Source of the DNA: Hymenobacter jeollabukensis
GTDB taxonomy: Bacteria; Bacteroidota; Bacteroidia; Cytophagales; Hymenobacteraceae
Assembly (NCBI RefSeq): GCF_005771675.1
Contig: NZ_VAJM01000017.1
Location: 1 to 64,000, forward strand
Reading direction: 5' to 3'
DNA length: 64,000 nucleotides
The number at the start of each line of letters is the position of its first letter. Position 1 is the first letter of the stretch. A program made the translations under genes and the position numbers. The notes beneath the pieces were generated by a model. The model worked only from the letters and a program-made list of their open reading frames with translations, was not told the origin of the DNA and made no database searches. This document shows positions 44,574 to 53,240 of the stretch, in pieces.

Positions 44574-46021
44574 TGCCCGCTTCCCACCGCCTGCTGCTGC
44601 TTGTGCTGGCCCTCGGCAGCGTGTTGCTGACCGCCCTGGCCGCCCACCACGGCTTTTTCTGGGATGCCGTGCTGCAGGCCTCGCGCCACGCGCAGTGGTA
44701 TTACGACACGCGCTTCACCCACCTGCTGGTGCCCGAAGCCCTCGATGCCGGCCACCCCACCCTGTTCGCGGCGGCGCTGGCCGGGGTCTGGCGGCTATTC
44801 GGCCAAACCCTGCCCGCCGGCCACTGGGCCATGCTGCCGCTGGTGCTCGGCACGCTCTGGCAGGTCTACTGCCTGGTCCGGCGCTTCGTGCCCCGCGCCT
44901 GGGTGGGGCCCGCCGTGCTGCTGCTCTGGCTCGACGCGACCTGGCTCACCCAAAGCACCCTAGTGTCGTCCGATGTGGCGCTGCTGTTCTGCTACCTGCT
45001 GGCCCTGAACGGCCTTACCGCCCGCCGCCCCGTCCTCACCCTGGCCGGCTCGCTGCCGCTGGTGCTCCTCAGCACCCGCGGCATGATCCTGTGGGCCGCC
45101 CTGGCCCTGACCGCCGCCCTGCTCGGCTGGCTCGATGAAAACCCACTGCGGGCGCCGCACGGCCGCTTTTCAGCCGCCGCCCGGCTGCTGGGGCGCCGCA
45201 TCTGGCCGCTGCTGCCGGCTTTGCTGCTGGCCGGGCTCTGGCTGGGGCTGCACTACCAGTTACGGGGCTGGGTGGGCTACAACGCCCGCTCGCAGTGGTC
45301 GGGCAACTACGCGCTGCTCGGGCCGCTAGGCATCTTGCGCAACGTGGCCCTCATCGGCTGGCGCCTGCTCGACCAGGGCCGGCTGCTGCTGTGGCTGAGC
45401 GGGGCGGCGGCGCTGCTGGCGCTCTGGCGCGGCGGCTGGCGCCCAGGCCCGACTACCTGGCGGCTGCTGGTGCTGTGGCTGGCGCCCGCGCTGGCATTGT
45501 CGGGCGCGATGGTGTGGTACGCCAACCCCATCGGGCACCGCTACTACCTGCCGGTACTGCTGCTCTTCGCCCTGCTGGTGGCCCACCTGCTGAGCGAGCT
45601 GCCTGCCCGCGGCCTGGCCCGCATGCTTACCGGCGTAGCGCTGCTGGGCCTGCTCAGCGGCCATTTCTGGGTGTATCCCGACCACATGGCCAACGGCTGG
45701 GACGCCACCCTGGCCCACTGGCCCTACTACCGCCTGCGCCACCGCTTCATCGATTGGCTCGACGCCCGCCGCATTCCGCTGGCCGACGTCGGCAGCAACT
45801 TTCCCAACCTCTACCCCCTCCACCAGGTCGACCTCAACGGCGACCCGCGCCGCTTTGCTCCGGTGGATTTGCGCCGCAACCGCTACGTGCTGCAGTCCAA
45901 CACCATGAACTTCGGCGACGCCGTGCTCGATTCGCTGCAGCAACGGTGGCCGCTGCTGCACGAGGAACGGGTCGGGCAGGTGTACTTCCGCCTCTACCAG
46001 CGGCCGTCGGACGGGCCGTAA
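44573..46021 (+). CDS. Polytopic membrane protein, GT-C-like partner
   Basis: A 482-residue membrane protein with about ten hydrophobic segments. The first loop (AHHGFFWDAVLQASRHAQWYYDT) again carries an Asp after helix 1. FLGYHRYYLP-type residues near the end (ANPIGHRYYLPVLLLFALL) recall GT-C glycosyltransferases. The soluble tail includes WPYYRLRHRFIDWLDARRIP. The start ATG overlaps the upstream stop. The pair may act together on a surface glycan, but no substrate can be named. Confidence 0.65.
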   Translation: MPASHRLLLLVLALGSVLLTALAAHHGFFWDAVLQASRHAQWYYDTRFTHLLVPEALDAGHPTLFAAALAGVWRLFGQTLPAGHWAMLPLVLGTLWQVYCLVRRFVPRAWVGPAVLLLWLDATWLTQSTLVSSDVALLFCYLLALNGLTARRPVLTLAGSLPLVLLSTRGMILWAALALTAALLGWLDENPLRAPHGRFSAAARLLGRRIWPLLPALLLAGLWLGLHYQLRGWVGYNARSQWSGNYALLGPLGILRNVALIGWRLLDQGRLLLWLSGAAALLALWRGGWRPGPTTWRLLVLWLAPALALSGAMVWYANPIGHRYYLPVLLLFALLVAHLLSELPARGLARMLTGVALLGLLSGHFWVYPDHMANGWDATLAHWPYYRLRHRFIDWLDARRIPLADVGSNFPNLYPLHQVDLNGDPRRFAPVDLRRNRYVLQSNTMNFGDAVLDSLQQRWPLLHEERVGQVYFRLYQRPSDGP

Positions 46022-46064
46022 GCAATGGTTCGAGCCGTTGCGGACGAGCAACCCAGGCGCCTTT

Positions 46065-46106
46065 AACGCCACCGGCCCGGTTTGTCTAAACCGGGCCGGT
46101 GGCGTT
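46065..46106. terminator. Bidirectional terminator-like hairpin
   Basis: A perfect 19-bp GC-rich stem closes a GTCT loop between the convergent membrane-protein gene (+) and the Ala/Pro-rich protein gene (-). Confidence 0.75.
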
Positions 46107-46125
46107 ATTGATCAGCAGGCAGTGC

Positions 46126-47478
46126 TCAGGTGAATTTCCGTTCTACCAGGCGCAGCAGCTTGTTCACGTGCTCGTCCTTGCGCACCCACTGGTAGCGCTG
46201 GGCCAGCTCCTCGTTGATGTAGCGCCGGGCCGCCTCGGCGGTGGGCAGCGCGTCGAGGTGCTCGATGGCGGTGTGATACTCCATGTTTTCGCCATTGAAC
46301 AGCTCGTTGATAAAGCTGAAGCGCTGGTTGATGGAAATAGCACCGCGCAACGATTCCACCTTGGGCTGCGCTTCGGCCAACGTGGGGGCCGTCCCGCCGC
46401 TGCTCGAGGCCAGCTTATCGGCCAGGGTGCTGGTGCGCACGTTGGCGGCCAGCTTATCGGCCAGGGTATTGGTGGGGGCCACGGTTTCGGCCAGCGGCTT
46501 GAGCCGTTCGGCCGAAGCCGGCTGCGGCGCTACGGGTTCGGCCGCATCGGCGGGCGGGGCTGCGGCAGGCTCACTCGTAACCGGTGCGGCTTCGAGGGCC
46601 GGCGCGGCGGGTGCTTCAGCTGCGGCGGGCGCGGGCTGAACCACCGCAGGTGCCGGGGCTTCTGCCGCCGCGGGGCTGGGCGCTGGCGCGACGGGCACGT
46701 CAGCTGCTGCCGGAGCAATGGGGGCTTCTGCCACCAAAATTTCAGCAGCCGGGGCGGCGGGTTCGGCGGGCACTTCTGCGGCTGGAGCCAATGGAGCGGG
46801 AGCCGGCACGGCCGGGGCAGGCTCAGGCGCGGCCGGAGCGGCTTTGGCGCGTAGCTCGGCCTCCGTCACCGGCACCACCGCGCTTAGCTCCCCGAGCAAC
46901 GCGCCCAGCGGCTGCTGCTCCTTGTAGTGGGCGTCGCGGTAGAGGCGGAAGCGGCTCAGCAGAAACTCCCGGTCCTGCGGCAAGTCGGCCGGCAGGCTGT
47001 CGATGAAGTCCTGGTACAGAGGCTTGTTCACGTCCACGTAGCGCAGCGCGTCGCGCAGCTGGGTGGGCGTGGCCGAGGGCTGGTCGGCGGGCAGCAGCTT
47101 GGCTTCGAAGGCCGCCAGCGGGTCCAGGGCCGTCAGCAGGGTATCGGCGGCGGCCTGGGCCAGCAGGGGCTCGTAGCTGGTGCGCGTGAGCCGGATGCGC
47201 CGGGAGAGCAGGTTCATGAGCTGCGTCAGGGCCTGGCGCACGGCCGGGTCCTCGTAGTCGAAATAGGGGCTGCGCAGCCGGGCCATTTCCCCCGTCCACT
47301 GCGCGAGCAGCTGCTGCACCACGTAGAGGTTGAGTTGGCGCACCGGCGCGAGCCGCAGCACGGCGGGGCCGTCCAGACTGGTACCCACGGGTTGGGTGGC
47401 GAAGTACTGGTCGCAAAGGCGAGCGGCAAGCCGCTTGCCGTAAGCCTGCAGCTGGTCGTTGCTATACGTATCTTGCAT
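46126..47478 (-). CDS. Ala/Pro-rich linker protein with conserved ends, function unknown
   Basis: A 450-residue protein in three parts. The N-terminal 220 residues are helical (YSNDQLQAYGKRLAARLCD, LNLYVVQQLLAQWTGEM). A roughly 110-residue linker is almost entirely Ala, Pro, Glu and Val. The C-terminal 90 residues are compact (AISINQRFSFINELFNGENM, HTAIEHLDALP, YQWVRKDEHVNKLLRLVERK). No signal peptide or membrane segment is present. The C-terminal block looks like a conserved domain of Cytophagales proteins, but I cannot name a function. It diverges from the ferredoxin gene by 40 bases. Confidence 0.75.
   Translation of the reverse strand: MQDTYSNDQLQAYGKRLAARLCDQYFATQPVGTSLDGPAVLRLAPVRQLNLYVVQQLLAQWTGEMARLRSPYFDYEDPAVRQALTQLMNLLSRRIRLTRTSYEPLLAQAAADTLLTALDPLAAFEAKLLPADQPSATPTQLRDALRYVDVNKPLYQDFIDSLPADLPQDREFLLSRFRLYRDAHYKEQQPLGALLGELSAVVPVTEAELRAKAAPAAPEPAPAVPAPAPLAPAAEVPAEPAAPAAEILVAEAPIAPAAADVPVAPAPSPAAAEAPAPAVVQPAPAAAEAPAAPALEAAPVTSEPAAAPPADAAEPVAPQPASAERLKPLAETVAPTNTLADKLAANVRTSTLADKLASSSGGTAPTLAEAQPKVESLRGAISINQRFSFINELFNGENMEYHTAIEHLDALPTAEAARRYINEELAQRYQWVRKDEHVNKLLRLVERKFT
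47469..47476 (+). promoter_or_regulatory. -7 box of the second ferredoxin gene
   Basis: TATCTTGC lies 43 bases before the ferredoxin ATG and overlaps the first codon of the divergent Ala/Pro-rich protein gene. Confidence 0.5.
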
Positions 47479-47504
47479 CCTCAGAAAAAGCCTGCTTCAA
47501 GCGG

Positions 47505-47512
47505 GCAAGTTA
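47505..47512 (-). promoter_or_regulatory. -7 box of the Ala/Pro-rich protein gene
   Basis: On the minus strand this reads TAACTTGC, 26 bases before the start at 47478. The two divergent promoters therefore overlap. Confidence 0.5.
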
Positions 47513-47518
47513 GCCAAA

Positions 47519-47842
47519 ATGCCTACACTAACCGTGCAAAACCTGCCCGGCGGCCCTATCAACGTACAACCCGGCCAGACGTTGCTTCGGGCCCTGCACG
47601 ACGCCGGCCACGACTGGATGCACGCCTGCGGGGGTCGGGGGCGCTGCACCACCTGCCGCATCGAGCTGCTCAGCGGCGCCGACTGCCTGGCCCCGCCCAC
47701 CGCCCACGAGCTGCGCTACCTCACCACCGGCCGCCTCGCCGCCACTGCCCGCCTCACCTGCCAGGCCCAACTCCTTGAGGGCGAAGTCGTCGGGCGGGTG
47801 CCCGAGGCCACCAAGCTGCCGCACGTGCAATACGTGGAGTGA
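47519..47842 (+). CDS. [2Fe-2S] ferredoxin-like protein
   Basis: A 107-residue plant-type ferredoxin domain. The ligand loop is HACGGRGRCTTCRIELL and the fourth Cys is in LTCQAQL. It differs from the ISC-type ferredoxin at 24678 in loop spacing and lacks that protein's acidic helix. Its redox partner is unknown. ATG 47519 is the first Met of the fold (MPTLTVQNLPGG). A terminator hairpin lies 130 bases downstream. Confidence 0.85.
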   Translation: MPTLTVQNLPGGPINVQPGQTLLRALHDAGHDWMHACGGRGRCTTCRIELLSGADCLAPPTAHELRYLTTGRLAATARLTCQAQLLEGEVVGRVPEATKLPHVQYVE

Positions 47843-47857
47843 AACGATAACGCTGGC

Positions 47858-48066
47858 CGTCATTGCGAGGACAAAGGACGAAGCAACCCCAAGAAGGCGT
47901 AGCCAATCCTTCCTCCAGTAGCACCGCCGCCGCAACACCCACAGACCAAAAGCGCGTTGGCCCAAAAGCAGCACCGCCCGAAACTGTTCAACGACGGTTT
48001 CGGGCGGTGCTTATTTTAGGGTCGGCACCTCGGCAGTCATTGCGAGGCGCAGCCGAAGCAATGACT
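47858..48066. repeat. CGTCAT-type repeats flanking a hairpin
   Basis: GTCATTGCGAGG occurs at 47859-47870 and again at 48036-48047 in the same orientation. Both copies are followed by GAAGCAA. The second copy is itself a palindrome: GCAGTCATTGC (48033-48043) faces GCAATGACTGC (48056-48066). It resembles the CGTCAT family less closely than the other copies. Confidence 0.6.
47971..48010. terminator. Bidirectional terminator between ferredoxin and recO
   Basis: A perfect 14-bp stem (GCACCGCCCGAAAC with its complement) is followed by TTATTTTA on the plus strand. The minus-strand exit reads TGCTTTT. It separates two convergent genes. Confidence 0.8.
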
Positions 48067-48089
48067 GCTAGTGCTGCCGTTTTCGCGGG

Positions 48090-48809
48090 CTACAGTTCCG
48101 CCAGCACGTCCGACAGCACGTCGAGGGAGCGGACGTCGCCCATGTTTTCGACGTGCAGCTGGTAGTAGCGCAGCAGAATGGTGAGCAGCTCGCGGCGCAC
48201 GCGGCCGTTGGGCACGGTGGCCGGGCCCTCGTCGCGCAGCAGCTCGTCGAAGAAATGCTCGAACTCCTGGAAGCGCAGCACCGTGGGGCGGGAGGTGGCG
48301 GGCAGGTTGGCGTCGGTGGCGAAGGCTACCTGCTCGGTTATCTGCCGGCCCGAATCCGGCCCGAAGCCGAGGTAATGGCTCAAATGCAGCAGAAACGACA
48401 GCGCGAAGTTCTCGAAGCCCTCTTCCTGCTCGTCGAAGGCCACGATGGACTGGTAGAGGTACTCAAACAGGGCCACGTTTTCCTCTTCCTCGCGCAGCAC
48501 CCGGCTCACCACTTCCGAGAGAAACAGCACCACGCTGCTCTTGCGCACGTCGTAGGGCAGGCTGCGGAAGGGGCGCAGGCAGCGAAACTCCGAGAGGCGC
48601 GTGAGCCCCCCGCGCGGCGACACGTAGGCCACCAGATCGAGCAGGGTGAAGGGCTGAAACAGCGCGATGCGCCCCGGCGGCTTGGCCTTGCGCACCCCGT
48701 TGACGATGTAGGACTGCACCCCGCGCTGCTCGGTGTACACGCGCGCAATGATGCTCGTCTCGCGGTATTTAAGATAGTTGAGGACGATGCCCCGGGTCTT
48801 AATCAGCAT
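48090..48809 (-). CDS. recO: DNA repair protein RecO
   Basis: A 239-residue RecF-pathway mediator that loads RecA with RecR. The N-terminal OB fold begins MLIKTRGIVLNYLKYRETSI with YTEQRGVQSYIVNGVRK. The helical C-terminal part (ALFEYLYQSIVAFDEQEEGFENFALSF and HYLGFGPDSG in order) is typical of Bacteroidota RecO. ATG 48809 is chosen because the OB fold starts there; upstream codons lie inside a palindrome. It follows porZ. Confidence 0.92.
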   Translation of the reverse strand: MLIKTRGIVLNYLKYRETSIIARVYTEQRGVQSYIVNGVRKAKPPGRIALFQPFTLLDLVAYVSPRGGLTRLSEFRCLRPFRSLPYDVRKSSVVLFLSEVVSRVLREEEENVALFEYLYQSIVAFDEQEEGFENFALSFLLHLSHYLGFGPDSGRQITEQVAFATDANLPATSRPTVLRFQEFEHFFDELLRDEGPATVPNGRVRRELLTILLRYYQLHVENMGDVRSLDVLSDVLAEL

Positions 48810-48812
48810 AGG

Positions 48813-48897
48813 GTGAACTGGTGAGGTGGTGAACTGGTGAGTTTGACGTTCGGGAGGCCAGAACGGCACTCGCCAGTTCACCGCCTCACCAGTTCAC
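48813..48897. repeat. Low-complexity inverted repeat between porZ and recO
   Basis: Two 30-base arms (48813-48842 and 48868-48897) match at 28 positions and are made of GTGAACTGGTGAG words. One arm ends 3 bases before the recO start and the other touches the porZ stop codon. Confidence 0.9.
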
Positions 48898-51233
48898 TAT
48901 TTCGTCAATACGGCCACTTTCGAGATGCAGCCGTTCTTGCCGTCCGAGTCGGCCGTCAGCACCAGGTACACGCCCGATTGCACGCGGCGGCCGTTGTAGT
49001 CGGCCAGGTTCCAGACCACCGTGCCGCCGGTGGCGCGCGTCTGGTACACCAGCGTGCCGGTGATGTCGGTGATTTTCACTTCGGCGTTGTTGGCCAGGCC
49101 CGAAATGCCTACCTGCCCGCTGAAATCCTGGCGCACCGGGTTCGGGAAGACCTTGGCGCAGCTCGGCGCGCCCTCGGTCACCGTGGCCGAGCCGCGGTAC
49201 GACACCACGCCCGCTTCGGTGGCCACCCACACCTCGCCGGTGCGGTCGTCCACGGCCACGTCCACGATGCGGTTGGAGGGCAGCGGGCTGTTTTCGACGG
49301 TGAAATGCTGCAGGGCCTCGTCGCCGTCTTCATTGAACAGCCAGAGCCCGTTGTCGGTGCCAAACCATTTGCGGTTGCCCCCGTCCACGGCTATGCACTT
49401 AACCACCTCCGTCCAGAGCGTGCGGAAGCCCGTGCCCGCGCCGCGCCGGACAATGGGCGTGCGGAAGCCCGTCGCGCCGGGCTCAAATGCCAGGCTGGGG
49501 TCGTCGTACACGGCCGCGCCCTCGCTGGTAGCGGCCCAGATGGCGCCGCGCCGGTCCTTGACCAAGTCCCACACGGTGCCGTTGGGCAGCCCATCGCTCA
49601 CCGCGAAGCTGCGCAGGGCGTTGGTTTCGGGGTTATAGGCCACCAGGCCCGATAACGCCCGCCGCGCCCGTCCCAGCCAGAGGTGGCCCAGGTCGTCAAG
49701 GCAAAGGCGTTCCAGGTTTTCGGCGCCGGTAAACCACGGGATGCTCTGCCATTGCCCGGTGCTCGGCGTAAAGCGGAATACGCCCGGCTGCTGCTCCACC
49801 TGGTGGCGGTTGACTAGCCACACGTCGCCGTTGGGCGCCGCAGCCACGTCAGTCACGCGTACGAATCGGGGGTAGTTGGGGTCTTGCAAGTCTCTAATAG
49901 CTGACCGCAGCGGGCTGTTGTCGACGCCAAACACCCGAAACTGGCCGGGCCCTTTCCATTCCAGCAGGCCCTGGGCGTAGCTGGCCACGTACAAGGTGCC
50001 GTCGGGGGTGCGGGCGCCCCGGCTAACATCCTGCAAGTTGGGGTACTCGGCGCTGGTGTAATTCTGCGCATTGACGTTCGTCCAACGGCCATCAGCATCA
50101 TAGACGTAAAAGCCCAGCTTGTTTTCCAGCTGCACATAGCCTTCGGCGTAGCCGCCCGAAAGCACAGTTGCCGTCTTGCTGACGGGGTCGGTTACGATGT
50201 TGAACGCGTTGGTTGTGGCCGGCGCGTTGGTGACAAAGCTGGTGGCGTTCTGCCCGTTTGCCTCCACCCGAATCAGGCCGTTGCGGAAATCCGCAATGTA
50301 GAGGGGGCCGCTGTTGGGTCGGATGGCGTCGCGGCCGGCCGTAAGGCTAGGCAGCTGAATGCGGTTGCGCACCTGATTGGTGCGCGTATCGATCAGACCG
50401 ATACGCTCATCCTCGCTCACCAGCAGGCCAGCTGCCGAGGAGCGCAGAGCCCAGCAGGTGCGCACCGGGTAATTAAGGCTCACCCAGCCCGCGCCCACGG
50501 CCCGGTACAGGTTGTCGTCGTTGATGCCCGCGTACACCTTGCCCCGGTGGGTGACCAACGTGCGGTACGGGTCGCCGTTGCGGGCGCCGAAGCCGGCAGT
50601 GCTGCGCCAGTTGTTGTAGTTGAGCAGGTTGGTGTTCAGGTTGCCGCGCAGCAGGCCCGCGCTGGTGGCGGCGTACAGGGTGTCGCCCTGCACGGCCGTG
50701 CCGTACACCTGCGGCGCCGTGCCCCCGGGCCCGAAGTTGCTGTACGTGTCCTTGACTTCGAAGCGCTGCAGATCCAGCACTACGATGCCGAAATTGGTGC
50801 TGACGTAGGCCAGGCGGCGGGCCACGTCCACGCGGTTGATGGTTTTGCCGCCGGCCAGGCTTTTGCGCTTGATGTCGGAGAGCGAAGCCGTCACCCGGCC
50901 CTTGTTGTTGAGAATATCAACTTGCCCGCTGCGGTACACCACCACCACTTGCTGGGTGAGCGAGTCGTAGGCCAGGGCGCGCACGCTCACGTCGCTCAGC
51001 CCGTCGCGGCGCGAGAGGAGCTGCACGCTGCTGGTTTCCTTGTCGAACACGAAGAAGGCGTCTTCGGCGGCGGCGTATACGCGCGGGCCGGCGTCGGCCA
51101 GTACGTGGGTGCGGTTGGTGGGCAGGTGCAGCTGCCAGTCGCCGTAGCCGGCGGTGCGTTGGGCCAGGGCCGAAGAAGCCGCCGCCACGAGGCCGAGGCC
51201 GGCCAGCAGCGCGGTGCGTAGCGCTTTAGTCAT
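48897..51233 (-). CDS. porZ: T9SS component PorZ (double propeller, sorting domain)
   Basis: A 778-residue exported protein close in length to characterised PorZ. A signal peptide ends near SSALAQRTAG. Two beta-propellers follow (VYAAEDAFFVFDKETSSVQL, VDVARRLAYVSTNFGIVVLD, GTVWDLVKDRRGAIWAATSE, GEVWVATEAGVVSYRG). A C-terminal sorting domain is present (KVFPNPVRQDFSGQVGI, SGVYLVLTADSDG). PorZ sits on the surface with PorU, PorV and PorQ and is thought to hand anionic LPS to the sortase. Lone two-component-type propeller proteins are the alternative. Confidence 0.82.
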   Translation of the reverse strand: MTKALRTALLAGLGLVAAASSALAQRTAGYGDWQLHLPTNRTHVLADAGPRVYAAAEDAFFVFDKETSSVQLLSRRDGLSDVSVRALAYDSLTQQVVVVYRSGQVDILNNKGRVTASLSDIKRKSLAGGKTINRVDVARRLAYVSTNFGIVVLDLQRFEVKDTYSNFGPGGTAPQVYGTAVQGDTLYAATSAGLLRGNLNTNLLNYNNWRSTAGFGARNGDPYRTLVTHRGKVYAGINDDNLYRAVGAGWVSLNYPVRTCWALRSSAAGLLVSEDERIGLIDTRTNQVRNRIQLPSLTAGRDAIRPNSGPLYIADFRNGLIRVEANGQNATSFVTNAPATTNAFNIVTDPVSKTATVLSGGYAEGYVQLENKLGFYVYDADGRWTNVNAQNYTSAEYPNLQDVSRGARTPDGTLYVASYAQGLLEWKGPGQFRVFGVDNSPLRSAIRDLQDPNYPRFVRVTDVAAAPNGDVWLVNRHQVEQQPGVFRFTPSTGQWQSIPWFTGAENLERLCLDDLGHLWLGRARRALSGLVAYNPETNALRSFAVSDGLPNGTVWDLVKDRRGAIWAATSEGAAVYDDPSLAFEPGATGFRTPIVRRGAGTGFRTLWTEVVKCIAVDGGNRKWFGTDNGLWLFNEDGDEALQHFTVENSPLPSNRIVDVAVDDRTGEVWVATEAGVVSYRGSATVTEGAPSCAKVFPNPVRQDFSGQVGISGLANNAEVKITDITGTLVYQTRATGGTVVWNLADYNGRRVQSGVYLVLTADSDGKNGCISKVAVLTK

Positions 51234-51286
51234 ACGGGGTGGTAATCACAGATTAGACGTGCGCCGATAACGCACCGGCCGGCCAA

Positions 51287-51916
51287 TTAGTGCTTCGCCG
51301 CTTCGGCTACGGCGGTGCCGAGGCTCGTGCGCTCCTGCTGACCTTCCAAAAAACAGTGGCGGCAGCGGGCTTCGTAAGTGTCGGTTTCGCCCAGTAGCAC
51401 CTGCTCGGCCGAAGGCGTTTTGCGGAAGGAATAGGTGGCAATGTCGCCGCAGCGCACGCACACGGCGTGCACCTTGGTCACGTACTCGGCCACGGCCAGC
51501 AGCGCCGGCATGGGCCCGAAGGGCCGGCCCTGGTAGTCCATGTCGAGGCCGGCCACGATGACGCGCACGCCGTGGTCGGCCAGCTGGTTGCACACTTCCA
51601 CCAGGGAGTGGTCGAAGAACTGCGCCTCGTCGATGCCCACCACGTCGCAGCTGCTGGCGGGCAGCAGCATTTCCTGCGGAAAAGCAATGGGCGTGGAGCG
51701 GATGCTGGTGGCGTTGTGCGACACCACGTCCTCGGCGTGGTAGCGGGTATCGAGGGCGGGCTTGAAGATTTCCACGCGCTGGCGGGCAATCTTGGCCCGG
51801 TTCAGGCGCCGGATCAGCTCCTCGGTTTTACCCGAAAACATCGAGCCGACCACCACCTCAATCCAGCCCCGGCGGGGCAACTCGCGGCCATTGCCGACTC
51901 GGGGTTCAATAAACAT
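51287..51916 (-). CDS. tdk: Thymidine kinase
   Basis: A 209-residue type II thymidine kinase of the salvage pathway. P-loop: [18 protein letters not shown]. Walker B-like: [17 protein letters not shown]. Lasso and zinc-binding Cys pairs: [10 protein letters not shown] and RCRHCFLEG. The [16 protein letters not shown] segment is diagnostic. A TAnnTTCG box lies upstream. The gene precedes porZ by 53 bases on the same strand. Confidence 0.95.
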   Translation of the reverse strand: MFIEPRVGNGRELPRRGWIEVVVGSMFSGKTEELIRRLNRAKIARQRVEIFKPALDTRYHAEDVVSHNATSIRSTPIAFPQEMLLPASSCDVVGIDEAQFFDHSLVEVCNQLADHGVRVIVAGLDMDYQGRPFGPMPALLAVAEYVTKVHAVCVRCGDIATYSFRKTPSAEQVLLGETDTYEARCRHCFLEGQQERTSLGTAVAEAAKH

Positions 51917-51949
51917 GCGGGAGGTGAAAAAGCGGGCAGATTGGAAATC

Positions 51950-51957
51950 CGAAGTTA
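51950..51957 (-). promoter_or_regulatory. Possible -7 box of tdk
   Basis: On the minus strand this reads TAACTTCG, 33 bases before the tdk ATG. Confidence 0.5.
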
Positions 51958-52047
51958 CAGCGTCGCGGCCGGCTTTTTCAAGCGACCAAGCGGCCGGACC
52001 TTAAAACCTGGGCAAACCCGCTGACTTTTAACACCTCGCGCGCCCAA

Positions 52048-52473
52048 TCAATTCACCCGCACGATTTCCAGCTCGAACACCAGATCCGTATCGGGCGGAA
52101 TGCGGTACTTGGTCGTGTCGTCCGGGTCGCGCTGCCCTTCCGCGCCGTAGGCCAGCCGCGCCGGAATGCGCGTCCAGACGCGGGCACCCTGCGGCAGCAG
52201 CGGCAGCAGCTCGTCCCACCCCGGAATGACCTCGCCGCGCCCCAACCGCACCCGCAGCGGCCGCCGGTCGGTGGCCGATGTTTCAAAAAACTTGCCGTTG
52301 GGTAAAAAACCGGTGTAGTGCACGCGCACCACGGCCCGGGGCCCGGCGGGGGCACCCTGCCCAGGCGCGCGTAGCACGTACTGCACGCCGCCGGGCGTGC
52401 GCAGGGTGTCGGGGGGCGCCGGTAGGGCAACCCCGCTGGTCGTCAGGGCCAGCAGCAAAACCGTGGGTAGCAT
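52048..52473 (-). CDS. FKBP-type peptidyl-prolyl isomerase, exported
   Basis: A 141-residue protein with a short N-terminal hydrophobic signal (TVLLLALTTSGVALP) and one FKBP domain: VRVHYTGFLPNGKFFETS, EVIPGWDELLPLLPQGARV and LAYGAEGQRDPDD, ending FELEIVRVN. These carry most of the proline-binding pocket residues (Tyr, Phe, Trp, Tyr). It should accelerate prolyl isomerisation in the periplasm. It is the last of three consecutive FKBP genes on this strand. Confidence 0.88.
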   Translation of the reverse strand: MLPTVLLLALTTSGVALPAPPDTLRTPGGVQYVLRAPGQGAPAGPRAVVRVHYTGFLPNGKFFETSATDRRPLRVRLGRGEVIPGWDELLPLLPQGARVWTRIPARLAYGAEGQRDPDDTTKYRIPPDTDLVFELEIVRVN

Positions 52474-52523
52474 CGGGGCTAAAGTAAGCCAGGCAACGCG
52501 AACAGCCTATGCGTCAAAAACAA

Positions 52524-52550
52524 AACGCAGGCCCGGGCAGGGCCTGCGTT
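52524..52550 (-). terminator. Intrinsic terminator of the FKBP lipoprotein gene
   Basis: A perfect 11-bp stem (AACGCAGGCCC with its complement) is followed on the minus strand by TTTTGTTTTTG, 36 bases beyond the stop. Confidence 0.82.
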
Positions 52551-52585
52551 TATCGGATAAGTACGGCCGTGGCCAGCCAGAGGCG

Positions 52586-53143
52586 TTAGGGAGTCGTGAA
52601 ATCCACCAGCTCCATTTCGAACTTCAGCGGGGTAAACGAGCCAATGGTCGGCGGATTGCCGCCGGGTCCGTAAGCCAGGTGCGAGGGCACCAGAATGATG
52701 ACTTTATCCCCCTTGCGCATCAGCTTGAGCGTTTCGACCCACCCCTGAATGACGCCGCCCGTGCCCGCGGCAACCGTAAACGAGGAGCACCCACACAGGC
52801 TGCCGTTATCCACCGAGGCATCGAAGCGCAAATCGTTGCTGATGAAGCGGCCGATGTAGCGCACTCGGGCCTGGGCCCCGTCGGTGGGCATGGCGCCGGT
52901 AGTGGCCCGGTTCTGCCAGATGATGTAGAGGCCGGATTCGCGCTGCTCGGCATTGGTGATGTTGTTCTTGGCCAAGTAGGCTTTGATGGTCGCGTCGTCC
53001 TCGATTTTGTGCTGCTCGATGAGCTTGGTCAGCTCCTTGGCCGCTTTGTCAGAATCGTTTTTGCAGCCCGCCAGCAGAAGCATCAGCGGCAGCAGGGCCC
53101 ACAGCATAGCGCGGACCTGGGCAGGGAAAGAAAATGTACGCAT
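52586..53143 (-). CDS. FKBP-type peptidyl-prolyl isomerase, lipoprotein
   Basis: A 185-residue lipoprotein. The signal ends with the lipobox LLAGC followed by KNDSDKA. A helical spacer (ELTKLIEQHKIEDDATIKAYL) precedes the FKBP domain (VRYIGRFISNDLRFDAS, GGVIQGWVETLKLMRKGDKV, SHLAYGPGG). The insertion SLCGCSSFTV in the loop after the first strands is unusual, giving a nearby Cys pair. It is flanked by terminators on both sides, so it is probably transcribed alone. Confidence 0.88.
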   Translation of the reverse strand: MRTFSFPAQVRAMLWALLPLMLLLAGCKNDSDKAAKELTKLIEQHKIEDDATIKAYLAKNNITNAEQRESGLYIIWQNRATTGAMPTDGAQARVRYIGRFISNDLRFDASVDNGSLCGCSSFTVAAGTGGVIQGWVETLKLMRKGDKVIILVPSHLAYGPGGNPPTIGSFTPLKFEMELVDFTTP

Positions 53144-53155
53144 GGCAATGAGCTT

Positions 53156-53200
53156 AAAAAAACGGCGGGCGGCCGGCTACCTGAAGAGTCGGCCGCCCGT
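53156..53200 (-). terminator. Intrinsic terminator of the large FKBP gene
   Basis: A 10- to 11-bp GC-rich stem (53165-53175 with 53190-53200) is followed on the minus strand by GTTTTTTT, about 40 bases beyond the stop at 53241. Confidence 0.78.
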
Positions 53201-53240
53201 CGGCGGGTTGCATCAGCTTCGCAACACCAAAGATAATACC

